Source of the DNA: Druceiella hillmani
Taxonomy: Eukaryota > Arthropoda > Insecta > Lepidoptera > Hepialidae
Assembly (NCBI GenBank): GCA_039881145.1
Contig: JAYKKI010000007.1
Span: 41,187,001 to 41,251,000, forward strand
Direction of reading: 5' to 3'
Length of the DNA stretch: 64,000 nt
Shown here: one piece after another, positions 1 to 12,400 of the stretch
Layout of the letters: every line of letters starts with the position of its first letter
Position numbering within the stretch: the first letter of the stretch is position 1
Position numbers and translations under genes: made by a program
The notes under the pieces: model-generated
The model's input: the letters and a program-made list of their open reading frames with translations, nothing else
Databases searched by the model: none
What the model was told of the DNA's origin: nothing

Positions 1-163
1 GCAGCTTTTGTACTTAGTGAATAAAAATTTTGATAAATTTCACACAAGTTATATCTTAGCTTCGCAATCAGAATTTTTGCTATCATAACTAATTATATAA
101 ACATTTTTGTGAAACGTAGGTATCCAGAATAACGAATTTAAAACATACACAGTAAATCATTGT

Positions 164-184
164 TAGAAAAAAATTGCCAAAATG

Positions 185-218
<34 letters not shown>

Positions 219-264
219 CTTCATTTCTTCATGACTACCTTTCCATTTTGGCAATTTTTTTCTA
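164..264. repeat. 29-bp perfect inverted repeat with (TA)n loop
   Basis: Positions 164-192 and 236-264 are exact reverse complements of each other (29 bp, core TTGCCAAAATGGAAAGG). The roughly 40-bp loop is mostly (TA)n. Such short, near-perfect foldbacks are usually MITE remnants or replication-slippage palindromes. No target duplication or coding potential is visible. Confidence 0.85.
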
Positions 265-296
265 TAATATATATATATATATATATACATATATAC

Positions 297-346
<50 letters not shown>
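191..346. repeat. (TA)n microsatellite, interrupted
   Basis: Two (TA)n tracts (191-228 and about 269-346) flank the right arm of the inverted repeat. A few C interruptions give TATACATA steps. The next 290 bases, to about 640, show no gene and no clear repeat. Confidence 0.9.
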
Positions 347-354
<8 letters not shown>

Positions 355-639
355 GATCAGACACTTTCACAATAGCATTCCGTTTTCTTTCATATTATCT
401 TTCATTATAAGTTTACTCCACTACATCTTTGATAAAAAATATAAAAGTTAGTGAAGTTCTATAAGAAATTTATATCTATTATATAAAAACAAATTAAATA
501 TATTTGCAATCGAGGAGACCAATTAAACAAGTCCTGTTGTCAAAGTTAAAATGTTGATTCAATAAAGTCAGTCATTATAAATATAAACCATTAATTTTAG
601 TTTCCGACAATGCCACCCCATATTTCAAACTTTAAATAC

Positions 640-3320
640 AATATGTTTCACTACATTTAACATGGAATATCAATGGGCTACACCCAAATAAAGATAAGTT
701 AGAGTTAATGCTCAAAGTGAACAAAAAAGCATCAGACTCAAAAATTATAACATTTACGTTACAAATCATCCTGATGGCACATCTCATGGAGGAACAGCAG
801 TGATTATAAAAAGCAATATAAAACATTTTATGCACAGCAACTATAAAGAAAATTACTTACAAGCCACAACTGTTACCATAAAAGATGTGAATGGAAATTT
901 TAATGTAGGTGCCATATACTGCCCCCCAAGACACAAAATCACTCAAGAAATGTTCCAAAAATTCTTTAGCTCCTTCGATTCGAGGTACATCATTGGGGGA
1001 GACTGGAACAGCAAACATACATTTTGGGGATCAAGGCTGACTACCACTCGGGGCCGTGAATTAATGAAATGTGTGACCAATCTAAGACTACAAACACTTT
1101 CCAATGGAGAACCATCATACTAGCCTACAGATCACAAGAACACTCCAGATCTAATAGATTTTTTCATTCATAAAAATTTACCCCATAAATATCGAGTGTC
1201 GAATCATGCCTGGAAACCACATCTCACCATACTCCAGTAATTTGTACCCTCAGCGTGTCTGTCATTAACAAAGTCCAACAAATAAATTTGTATAATAACA
1301 ACACTGACTGGCTGGCATTCTCAGAATTTTTGGAATCCAAAATAAATATGAAAGTACGACTTAAGTCCGAGGAGGATATAGATGACATTACTCATCACGT
1401 TTCTCATCACGAACTTAATACAGGAATCTGCCTGGCGTGCTACTCCATCTAGCCACAATGTTCCTACAAAATGTAACATACCTTTAAAACTATGTAAAAA
1501 GCTAGAGGAAAAAAGAAAACTAAGACGTAAATGGCAACTGAGTAGACTAAAGGATGTTAGAATGTTATGGAACAAGGCAGCAAGAGAACTAAGAGAAATG
1601 TTGGTCGAACATAAAAATAAATCACTTCAACAAAGACTGTCAAAATTATCAGCAATCAAACATGAGAACTACACTCTTTGGAAAATCACTAAGGAATTCA
1701 AAAGACCACAACCACAAGTTCCTCCATTAAGAAAATCCTCTGGTATCTGTGTTAAAACGCCTAGCGGAAAAGCTGAACTGTTTGCTGAGTATCTTAAAGA
1801 TGTGTTCAGCCCAAATGAGGCTAGTAATGATGAATTTGAGAGTGACATTGAAAGAGTAAAGAGCAGTGATCAACAGTTGTCTCTATCATTAAAGCTAACT
1901 ACTCCAAAAGAAGTAGCTAAAATAATAAGGAAACTACCAAACAAGAAAGCTCCTGGGTTTGATCTCATTACAGCAGAGATTTTGAAACATCTACCACAAA
2001 AGGGAATAGTTTTCCTCACTATGCTCTTCAATGCAATCAAGAGACTCTCATACTATCCAAAACTATGGAAGATATCTGTCATACGTATGTTAGCAAAACC
2101 TGGCAACCACTAACTGAACCTAACTCATACAGATCAATTAGTCTGTTACCTATCATCTCCAAAGTTTTTGAGAAAATACTTCTGACCAGACTAAAGCCAG
2201 TTCTTAACACTGAACATGTAATCCCCGACCATCAGTTCGGATTTAAGTCGCAGCATTCAACCACCGTGCACCGGGTAGTAAATACTATAAGACAATCTTT
2301 AGAGAGAGGAGAATATTCCTCTGCCCGTGTTCCTAGATATCCAGCAGGCGTTTGACAAAATTTGGCATAAAGGGCTCCTGTACAAACTGAAGATTCTTCT
2401 CTCTAACTCGTTGTACATGGTGTTGAAGTCATATTTACAGAACCGCAAGTTTATGATAAAATTTGATGAAGAATTTTCTAAAGTATATAATATCCGAGCA
2501 TCTGTACCACAAGGATCTGTACTCGGTCCAATTCTTTACTCTATATATACATCTGATTTACTAGTGACCCAGGAAGTAATGACTGCAACATATGCAGATG
2601 ACATAGCTTGTCTCTCCTGTGATAAAGATCCCAACAAAGCATCAGCTAAATTACAAATACAGCTTGATAGTGTCAATCAATGGTTAAAGAGATGGAGAAT
2701 CAAATGCAATACCATTAAATCAACTCAAATGAATACTATATAATATAATAAACTTTGCGTAAAGGAAATTGCAAGCCGGTTACTATGGATAATCAAGAGT
2801 TACCATGCAGAGTCAGTGCTAAATATCCAGGCTTCCATTTAGATAGGAGACTAACATGGGCAAACCACATAAAAGTAAAGAGAGAAGAAGTAAATATACA
2901 CAGTCAAAAACTGTACTGGCTCATAGGTCGACAATCTATGCTCTCACTAACTAATAAACTGCTTATTTACAAATGCATTATAAAACCCATCTGGATTTAT
3001 GGCCTGGAATTGTGGGGCTCGGCTAGCAACTCAAACCTAGAGATTTTACAACGGTTTCAAAATAATATCTTAAGAAGGTGTTGAAGTTGTTGTTAGTGCA
3101 CCATGGTATGCTCGTAACACTGAGATACATGAATATCTAGGTATACCAACCATTAAGGAAGAAATAAATAACCGTTGCATAAAATACAAGGAAAGACGTC
3201 GGTGCCACGCAAATAATCTGGCCCAAGATTTGTTAAAGATAGATGAACAAATTGCACGTCTTAAAAGATGGCAGATGTTAAATTTTGACAAAAGGCACTA
3301 AAGTGTAATGTATAAATTTA
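640..3320 (+). mobile_element. Jockey-like non-LTR retrotransposon, 5'-truncated and frameshifted
   Basis: A decayed LINE of the Jockey type. An endonuclease domain starts near 657 (reading WNINGL) and continues at 800-1123 with the motifs YCPPRH, GGDWNSKH and WGSRLTTTRGREL. A linker follows at 1255-2100. The reverse transcriptase follows with YRSISLLPIISKVFEK (from about 2128), LDIQQAFDKIWHKGLLYKL (about 2333), VPQGSVLGPILY (about 2504) and the catalytic YADD (about 2591). A C-terminal thumb-like part ends near 3084, and weak similarity continues to about 3300. No gag-like ORF1 is seen upstream, so the copy is 5'-truncated. The reading frame shifts at about 1125, 1440, 2100, 2330 and 2745, so it cannot be active. 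The 3' end is approximate because no poly(A) or target duplication could be fixed. The class is certain; the family within Jockey is less so. Confidence 0.9.
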
Positions 3321-3570
3321 AAAATGGCTTTGAATCTCGATGGAGAATCAGCCATCCAAACATCAAGTATTGGAGAAAACATCTGATTATGGTTATTTAG
3401 TCGATTGCAGATAGTCAAATGAAAATTGAAAAAATTTACACGTAAGAAAATTCAATGAATTGTCAAACAAAATTTTGTCTATAAAAGTATTTATTTTTAG
3501 AGTGACTTCTATAAGAGGTTTCAAGACGGAACTCAAATGAAGATGACCTTAAATGTTTGTGTTTGTAATA
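3321..3570. other. Unassigned spacer
   Basis: No gene or repeat is recognised between the LINE remnant and the mariner copy. Part may be LINE 3' untranslated sequence. Confidence 0.4.
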
Positions 3571-4715
3571 TCCGAGGAGGGCTCCAAATGTTTGCAGAAC
3601 AGAAGGGTTGCAAGTTAAATAAAATAATGAAAGTATTTTTCTTTTTCATTATAATTTCCCTTAAGCTCAATATATTAATTAGATCTTAAAATTAATTTTT
3701 CTAAATCATCAAAAAAATATTTTTTGTGTTTGCCCTTAAAATGAGCTGAATTTGTCTCCTTCACCTCACTGTTCTCCTTAATTTTCTTCTTCGGAGTTCT
3801 ATTTTCAGGTTTGGGAACAAGTACGAACCGCTGGGAGCCAGGTCAGCGCTATAGGGTGGGTAAATCAGGGATTCGAAGTCAAGTTTGTGAACAGCATCCA
3901 TCGCAACTTTGCTTTTGTGGACTGGCGTGTTGTCTTGCAAAAGCTACACATCCTTAGCCAGTTTTTCTCTTTACCTTGATAGCTTCCTTCAGTTTATCCC
4001 ATATAGCACCATAGTACTCTCCAGTGACAATGGTACCTTTTTCTTTATAGTTGATCAATAAAATTCCTTCACAATCCCCAAAAACGGTTGCCATAAATTT
4101 TCCAGCTGATTCCGAAAACTTCAATTTCTTAGGGGGTGGAAGGCCCTTTTTATGTCGTTGTATCAACACTTGCTTGGATTCAGGCTCAAAGTGATAAACC
4201 CAAATTTCATTTCCAGCCACAATTCTCTCATTTCCAGCCCCTTTCTCTCCATTCTGCACTTGGCATGCATACAAATAGTTGATTTTTCTTCAGGCGAACA
4301 TCTTCCAATACAAGTTATTCACTTTTTTGACAATATTCGACGTGGTGACCTCAGTTGGCTCTCCGAAGTGGGGGAGTCATCTTCAATCGAGTCTCGACCT
4401 TGTTTAAATAGACCCTGCCACATGTTAAACAGTGAGTTTACTCAGGCAACGATTTCCATAAAAAACTCCCATCTCACTCATGATGTTTTGAGGAGTTTTT
4501 CGTGGTTCGGTGAGGAATTTAATCACAGCGTGTAGTTCAATTTGCTCCAGCTTCGCAGTTCACTTCCAGGTTTATTTCTTCACAGGACAATTATTTATTA
4601 ACGAATAACGTTAGGGACTTGATGACATTTGACTTATATACCTCTAATGAGTTCCTAATTAGGAGGGTACCAAGAAAGAATGTATCCCCCTCCTGTCCCC
4701 TTCATTTATGTACAT
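3571..4715 (-). mobile_element. Mariner element, copy A (decayed, right end lost)
   Basis: The first of three related mariner copies (others at 16056 and 28922). The left inverted terminal repeat is readable after a TA at 3569-3570 (GAGGAGGGCTCCAAATG then TTGCAGAAC). The matching right terminus is missing where copies B and C still have it. The transposase reads on the minus strand. Positions 3954-4274 encode the middle of the catalytic domain (WVYHFEPESK, LPPPKKLKFSESAGKFMA, TGEYYGAIWDKLKEAI). The first catalytic aspartate of the mariner DDD triad, normally in a GDETW context, is replaced: this copy reads GNEIW. Further minus-strand fragments resembling the N-terminal part lie towards 4550. 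Stops and frameshifts make it inactive. Confidence 0.85.
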
Positions 4716-5084
4716 ACACGAAAGAGCACAGTTAAAAATAGTAGAAAGTAAACTTTGATGAATTACAAAGCCATTGTTAGTGTGCTGTTTTGTGTGTGAT
4801 AATAATTATTTTAAATGAATTAGAAACAATTTTATTCACAAATTTTATTAATTTAATTGTATTTATTTTGTTTTATATATTATGGTTTAATTTTATAAAA
4901 CTTACTTTTAATGTATTTTTGTAATCCGACTCTAAATTAGTTACATAAGTACAAATAACAACAGTCAAATGGCAAATATTATCTATCATAAAATTTTCAC
5001 TTCAACAGTGTGCTAGGACACACCTATTTTTTTTAATATATCGTACAAATAATACTAATATAAATATTATATTATATTCCAAAC
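4716..5084. other. AT-rich spacer, no gene seen
   Basis: AT-rich sequence without coding potential, recognised repeats or splice-linked exons. If the acyl-CoA dehydrogenase gene extends this far left, this would be intronic or 3' flanking. Confidence 0.4.
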
Positions 5085-5097
5085 ATTATCTTTTTCA

Positions 5098-5313
5098 AAT
5101 ATTGAATATATTTGGCGTTAATTTTGTAGAAATTCATTATTCACAATTAAATGAAACTATGTGATGTAGTATTATTTCTACTTTATTTAAGTTCTTTCAT
5201 CTTTGCTGATAGCCCACTTGAAGATATTGTAATACAATGAAACGTAAGTTGTGGTAAAAAAACTTAAAGAAAGTAGAAATAATACTACATCACGTAGTTT
5301 CATTTAATTGTGG
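5098..5313. mobile_element. Foldback retroposon-like element, copy 1 (hammerhead-like family)
   Basis: Smallest of three family members (see 53823 and 58554). It is a 216-bp foldback. The left arm reads into TTCACAATTAAATGAAACTA and the right arm into its reverse complement. The left end carries an extra leader (GGCGTTAATTTTGTAGAAAT) absent from the right. It is flanked by an exact 13-bp direct repeat, ATTATCTTTTTCA, at 5085-5097 and 5314-5326, taken as a target-site duplication. The right arm has a degraded hammerhead-like motif: CCAC, TTGAAGA, a hairpin with stem ATTGT/ACAAT, GAAA, then GTGG. No coding sequence. Confidence 0.75.
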
Positions 5314-5345
5314 ATTATCTTTTTCATTAATTTCAGTTTTGAAAA

Positions 5346-5440
5346 TCTGTGTTACAAAAAAAAGTGAAACATTCACAGTGTATAATGTGATCTATACACT
5401 GTATGATACTCATAATGTTTCACTTTTTTTGTAACACAGA
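5346..5440. mobile_element. Small foldback (MITE-like), 95 bp
   Basis: Ends are near-perfect inverted repeats of about 27 bp (TCTGTGTTACAAAAA and its complement, with the AAAGTGAAACATT continuation). A second inner inverted repeat (CAGTGTATA/TATACACTG) lets almost the whole element fold into one stem. No TA or TTAA duplication is evident, so the family is unknown. Confidence 0.7.
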
Positions 5441-5475
5441 AATGATTTCAACATTGAAATGGTAACATAATATAA

Positions 5476-5488
5476 ATTATATACATAT

Positions 5489-5568
<80 letters not shown>

Positions 5569-5579
5569 GTATATATATG

Positions 5580-5614
<35 letters not shown>

Positions 5615-5619
5615 GTATG

Positions 5620-5681
<62 letters not shown>

Positions 5682-5686
5682 CATAT

Positions 5687-5726
<40 letters not shown>
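5476..5726. repeat. (TA)n microsatellite with TATG/TACA interruptions
   Basis: About 250 bp of TA dinucleotide repeat with regular G or C interruptions. The long Ile-Tyr open frames on both strands here are artefacts of the repeat. Confidence 0.95.
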
Positions 5727-5729
<3 letters not shown>

Positions 5730-6281
5730 AACATGTGGATTTAGCTGTTGGACATTAAATTAAAATCCAGTCAATACTAGTCATTATAAATACATTGGAA
5801 TAATGAAATAAACAATTACGCCATGAATAAAATTTTTTTTTTTAAACAAATTGAATAGCATTTAAATATAAACAAAATGAAAACTTTTGCTCGGCGCGTG
5901 GTTGCAATCGATTCAACGGAAAATATTTAAAATAACACATTCACAATTCAGACTATGTATGAGTAAATAAATCAACACACACTTTTTGCTTTTACGGAGA
6001 ACTTGTATTGTATTAGGAATCTTATGACACATGCAAAAGAATTATTTTACTATTTGCCTGTAATTAAGAAATAAAATAACTTTTGCGAAGGTGTCGATGT
6101 AACAACGTCTATTGGCCTAGCAAATTCTTGGTGAAATTACCTTGACTATTAAAACTCTTCTTGTAACTAAATTACTGAGTTATGTTAATTGATTTTTGGT
6201 GTATTGTTTAGAAACACATTTAATGTTGAATAGTCAAAACAAAAATAAAAAATTAAAACCAAGTTTTATCAATTAACATAC
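5727..6281. other. Non-coding stretch downstream of the last visible dehydrogenase exon
   Basis: No exon for the missing C terminus (expected around a YEGTSEIQ-like motif) could be found on the minus strand here or further left. It holds AT-rich intron-like sequence. Confidence 0.45.
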
Positions 6282-6481
6282 CTGTAATGACGTTCAGCCG
6301 CCATATCAGTTGATATTCCAACTCCGCCAAGTATCTGCACACAATGATCAGAGACAGCAGTTGCGCATCGACCTGCAACATATTTGGCCATAGCGCTGTT
6401 CTTCGTTGATAGCTCGGTTGCAGCTCGATATACGAGGAGACGGGCCGATTCTATCTGGATGGCCATGTCTGCTATGCGATC
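6282..6481 (-). CDS. Acads: Acads exon 8 (last visible exon)
   Basis: Encodes DRIADMAIQIESARLLVYRA through QILGGVGISTDMAAERHYR. QILGG is the conserved FAD-contact signature. The donor GTATGT at its end shows that at least one more coding exon must follow; the catalytic Glu is expected there. Confidence 0.92.
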
Positions 6482-9400
6482 CTGGTTAAGACATTTTGGA
6501 AGTGTAGTTTTTCTTTTATTTATTAGGGGAAAATTATTTTTAAGTTAATAGTGTAAAAATACAACAGTAAACATTTTGCAGTAAAATACAAAGTGAATTT
6601 GAAAGTACAGCAACAATATTACATCACAATAGTAGTTGAACTTATAAAGCATTATTTTTTTCAGTGCCACAGAATCATTTTTGAATATGCACACTACTTA
6701 AATTTGGTATAAGGTTACAAAGCCTACAAAGATTATAAAGATTTTCATATTTATAAAGCACTAACATATCAGAAGGATTGAAAAAAATGATTGGGCTCAT
6801 AATTTCAAATTTTTTTTTAAATTTGCTATAAATTTTGAGATCTTCAAATCTTCTGATATAAAAAAATTAACAAATGCGTGTGGAAAAATGCTTATAATGG
6901 GGTTCCATAGTTATCTACATGTTTTGACACTTTTACCAAAATAATTTTAATTAAATGTTCTAAAGAAATGTAAGTACCTAGAATGTCTTCACATTTTTCA
7001 AATCCACATTAAGGAAAGGACACATTACTTTGATGCTTTATATTTCGCAACAGTAGCTTAAAACTGAAAAATGTTAAAAAAATCTCAATGTTATTTTCAA
7101 AGACCTACCAATGACCGCACTCGTTGGAATGTGCAAAAAACAATGTTCACCTCCATTTTTACATACGGTTACACAAAAAAAAATTGTAATATTTTGATGT
7201 TCATGTGAAGCACCTTCTAGCAATATATCATGCATATAGATCTATAAGTGTAAAAACTGTAAAACCATCGCAGACAGATGGTTCGATAAAAATGTTGCAG
7301 TTATAAGGGTTGTCTCTTGTTTCACTAAGGAATTCAAAAATATTTTAATATTTTTAGTGAGATTATCATAAGGAAATAAAATTCAGAAAATTAATAATCT
7401 TAATTCAATCAATGCAATATATTTGGTTGGCAACTTAAAAACCCACCACTTTTTCGACTGATTTCTGGAATGTTATAGAAGCTTCTAGAATATTTCTTGT
7501 AGAATATATAAACAGTGCGGCTTACGAACTTTTGTTCAATTTGCAATTGAGTAATCGGTGAGTACAGAATAAAATAAAAATGGAAAATGGAAGTATTTCG
7601 AAGTGAATTTAGAGGACTCCTTCTACATTAAAAGGCATTTAGGGTGAAAAACCAGCGAAGCATCACGCAATATATACACAAAGATGGGTGAAAATATGCC
7701 CTCTTACGACACAGCAAACCACATTCAAAGTGACCTACAATTGAATTAGAAAAATGTAAATCTTGTTGAAACAGATCCCAGATTGAGTTTGCATTGTTTG
7801 ACAGAGCTATTTTCATGCACTTATACTACAATGGAAAAACAACGGCATGCTTTGAGTGGAAATATTCCATTTGACTGCCACATGAGTTAAAACTCTCTCA
7901 ACTTCAGAGGAGAGCTAATATGTGCTTGGAGCTACAGAGTTCCCTTCGTACCAATGAGAGGCTAAAGTATCTGGTTACAGGAGATGAAAAATGGATGGCT
8001 TATGTTAATTTTTACCTTTAACGCCAGTGGCTAGGCGCTGGAGATGAAGGTGTACCTAGACCAAAATATTATATTGGACAAAAGATACTTTTGAGTGCAT
8101 GAGTGGTATGAAGTTATTTATTGGAAGCTCTTTCAAGCTAACAGTACAATTACAGCCAAGATTTATTGTGAACAATTGAGCAAAATCACCGCGAAACTTC
8201 CTTCAAATCAAAGCAAAGTTTATTTTTTACATAACAATGCTCGAACCCACAGAGCATAAGTAACGTGTGAAAAACTACTTTCACTTGGATGGGGTACGCT
8301 ACTTCACCCGCTGTACTCTCTAGATCTTTCACCATCTAATTATCAACTGTTTCGCTCTCTGTCTAATAATTTACGTGATAACAAATTTATAGACGAAAGT
8401 CATATAAAAATCGAACTTCACTGGTTGTTCAGTCAAAGGCCCAAAAATTTTTACAAGGACGGAACTTTAGCTCTGCCTACACATTGGCAACAAATATTAG
8501 ATACCGACTGCGCTTATATAATTAAAGATTTATATTATTGATTACATATAAAAAGTTGAAAAGTTTGTGTACAGAGATGGCCATGATGGGTTCATAAATA
8601 GCCAGCCTAATAATATTAATATAGATTAATATAATATATGTAGATCCTGGGCATGACATAATATAAATTTTCTGGGATCTATCCAACAGAGCCAGTGAAG
8701 TAAATGCATCTTAAAAAGTCAAACTATCGCAGTTTACTGAAATGCAATTACAGAAATATTCACAAGGGCACTGAGTGGCACAAAAAGGATGGGGCGCCAT
8801 GAAAAATTTTAAAGATAGGGTATAATGAATAGTATTACAAAGGTGGAAATGTATGTTATACGAGTGTCTGTTTTAACACCATGTTAAAGCTTTTTAGTTC
8901 TTACAAGGGAAATAATACTTTCTACAAGTCTTCTGTCAAAAACATTTGTTTAAGCTTTTAAAATAGTCAATTACCTGAACAGAAGGCATTTGTGTCAATG
9001 GCTTTCCAAAGGCAATTCGCGTAGAAGCGTGCTGTAGCGCCAAATCAAGTGCTGCTTGTGCTATTCCTACAGAAAATAAAATATTTGTTATACACTAGCA
9101 GTCACCGTACTGTTTCGCTCGTATGTTATTTGAAAATTAATATCAAACCAAATTGTAGAGGTCTATTGATTACCAAGATAGAGTTTTTTTTTCCTTTGGT
9201 TAAACCTTGGTTTCTAAAACATTCAGTAACTAAATGCATCAGTCATGTCATTTTGTTCGTCCATCATGGATGCATAATTTATGGGAATGGTATTTTTGTG
9301 AAAGAACTCTCCACAAACCCTATGACGAGTTAATGTGCATAATCACAAGCAATTATCTGAAACGAATACTGTAGGTGATGACATATATCAAGCACTGGTC

Positions 9401-12400
9401 ACTACAGATGATGATTTTGTGTTGATTGCCTGAAGTTACTATTCACATCAAAGTTAATATTTTACTTAGTTTGAAGGAAAAACAAATTTCTCTTGAAAGA
9501 GAAAAACCTGATATATTTTCCTTTGTGTATCATTATAGACTAATTTTTTAACGAAAATAGTGCCAGGGGTTTGGTGATATCAACTTATGAACTAATAAAC
9601 AGACCTTGGGCTGCCTAATACTTTTCAATTTAACCGTTTGAGTGCCGACAAGTGCCATCACGCTCGTGCGTGTACTAACTAAATTTGCCATGAGCACGAT
9701 GGCGCTCGCGAAATCAGTTGCTGTTTAGCGCGTGGTAGGGGAGATCGCTCGCACGCATCGGTAACTTTTTATCTTTCTACGTATTACATAAAGTTCAAAT
9801 TATAATATTATTAGTAATTACAATATAAAAAGGATCCAGGAGAAGAAAATTTTTAACCCATAATGTCGGAATACGAAAATAATTCAAAAGAAAATGATCA
9901 TTGTGAAGAAAGTGATAGTGGGAGTGACATTGTGATGCGCTCACAATTTGGCGTAATGCAAATTTTGAGTGATAGTGATAATAGTGATGATAATAATTAT
10001 TTTGCTGATACGGAGAATGTACCGGACTGCGAAAACACAATGTGACCTTGATTTCAGTTTTTATTATAATTTTTGTTCACAATATATATTTCCATAATCC
10101 TCTTTGTATTTTATTATCCTTATACAAGTTTTTATTAAAAAAACACCGAAAAAATTACTAAAATTGGATAATTTTTGTAAGAGATACAGTTTTTTTCGAG
10201 ACAAGGGTAAATGACATCAAACACAAAAGATTTCTTTGGCATTTTTAAGTATATATGAGTAAAAAACCATGGCACTATAACGGTTAATATAAAAATTAAA
10301 TATAATGAATTGCATGCATGCTGCCGTATCTATTAAGAAAAACAGTTTTTGATTAGTCCTTGAAAAGAACTGCGGATAGGTATTATTCGGAATAGGTATT
10401 ACTCTATATAACATCCCGTAACAAGGGTTATTTGTATGCAAAAGTTGGTAATGACTGGTATTTAATAGATAACAACTGACAAGAATTCATTACGTATTAA
10501 ATGATTAGTCTTACTACTTAAAATTCATTCGTTTTCAGTACATTAAAAATACTCAGGGAATAAAAAGTAGCTATTTTAGTTAATTTCATGTTTTGGTTAA
10601 CTTTTTCAAATACTACATTATATTGCCTATAATAGACATTAAATATATTACCTAAAAATATTATAAATTTCTCAAAAACTTTTAGTAGCTGTCTTTTCAT
10701 AATTTTAACTTCAGCAGTTTTGGAGATCAAGGAAACATTATCTTTTTGTGGGCACTTTCAATTATATTTTCAAAACTAATCCGACTATAATTAGAACATA
10801 CTGGTATTTAACTAGTTTCTATAAATATCTAAAAAAATCATTTTTGATTCCTTGTAATTTATCCATTCAATCGGTATCTCACATGATCCAAAACATAAAC
10901 TTTTTTTATACTAAATTTGTCCCTTCCAAATTGTTCAAAAAATATTTTTTTGATTCTTACTATTGTGGAATATGTGTCAAATGATTTCTGGGAAAAATGC
11001 ACATACGAGTGAACCTAAAAGAGTTCAATTTTTTTCATTTGAAGTAGGAAACCCTAAAAATCTAGCCGTCATTTTCACATCTGTAGTTTTTGACTGTTTA
11101 TCACAGCAGTTTTAGAACTTTGTAGATTGTGGGAAAGACAAATAATTTTTATTACCAACAGCGTGAGCAGCAATTCCAACTCTTCCCTGATCCAATTGTG
11201 CCATTGCTATCTTGAATCCCTCTCCCTTCTGTCCAATTAAACTAGACTTTGGTACCTTAACATTGTCTAGAAAGATGGAACAAGTTGAAGAACCTCTGAA
11301 AATAAAAACTTGGTAAATTATATGTAATACTTCTATTCAATAACTTGTATTTCAAGCAGCACATATCTATACACGCATACAAATAATTCATACATTCAAA
11401 ATTCATGGATACATTATTTGAAGTAATAATTTTTGTCACTATTCATGGTCGAAAATACTATATTGAAAGCAATATTGTGTAACAAAAACAAAAACATTGT
11501 GTAAGCGTGTATAAGCGTGCGCCTGAATTAAGTTCATTTAATTGCCGCTTGCCTCTTGCTTCCATGCTTCTCTTGCTAATATTTGTCTAGATCAGACTTT
11601 AAAATTGTGAATACCGTTACCTCAAAACACACAACCAATATTTTTTTATATCAAAAGCTATACATACTTTTTTAATAACCCTAGAAGTAATCCACAGCAA
11701 GAAATTGAAAACTTCTAGCTACTTTTGATATTATCTGTCTTCTATCTATATGTATATACAAAATCAAATTGAATCACTGACCAGGTCATCGTGAAATCTT
11801 TACTATAAAGCCTATAAACTTGAAATTTGTTCTAGCTAAGAATATTTAGGTTTTAGCTAAGAACTGATTTTTCACAAATTTTACCCATAATGGGATCAAA
11901 ATGAGGGTACAAAATTCTATGAGAATTTTTAAATATTAAAGTCAGAGAGACATGAAAACTTGTAGTTAGACGTTTAAACAGAAATGAACCCATATTTCAG
12001 AGTTTTTGGAAAATCACAAACCATAAATAATTATTTTATAAATAATGTATAAAACAAAATGTAGTCATGGCCTAATCTTACCCACGCAAACCGAGATGAA
12101 TGATGGGTCACTGATTCACTCACCTTGAATCATATCAATACAAAATTAAGTTTGAAATATATTTGTCATAGTTCTATAAGCCCTACATTCTAGATCTAGT
12201 CCTCATCTGTCAACTAATTCAAAGAAATATGGCCAAATGAAAATATCAAACGAGAAACAACAGTAGCAGGAGTAGCTCATAACAAAGAGTTGAAGAAATC
12301 AATCAACAGAGTACATAGTGGAGTTGGAACATCGCATATGTGTATGTTTTACCTTATGCCAAGTTTTCCCACATTTCTGCCACGTGTAACTCCAGGTGTG

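Noticed and set aside
174..451. Open frames rich in Ile-Tyr
   Set aside because: Direct translation of (TA)n microsatellites. The same applies to the frames at 5448-5758, 14816-15245 and 38113-38358.
4152..4535. 127-codon plus-strand frame
   Set aside because: Lies antisense to the mariner transposase remnant, whose minus-strand translation has clear family motifs.
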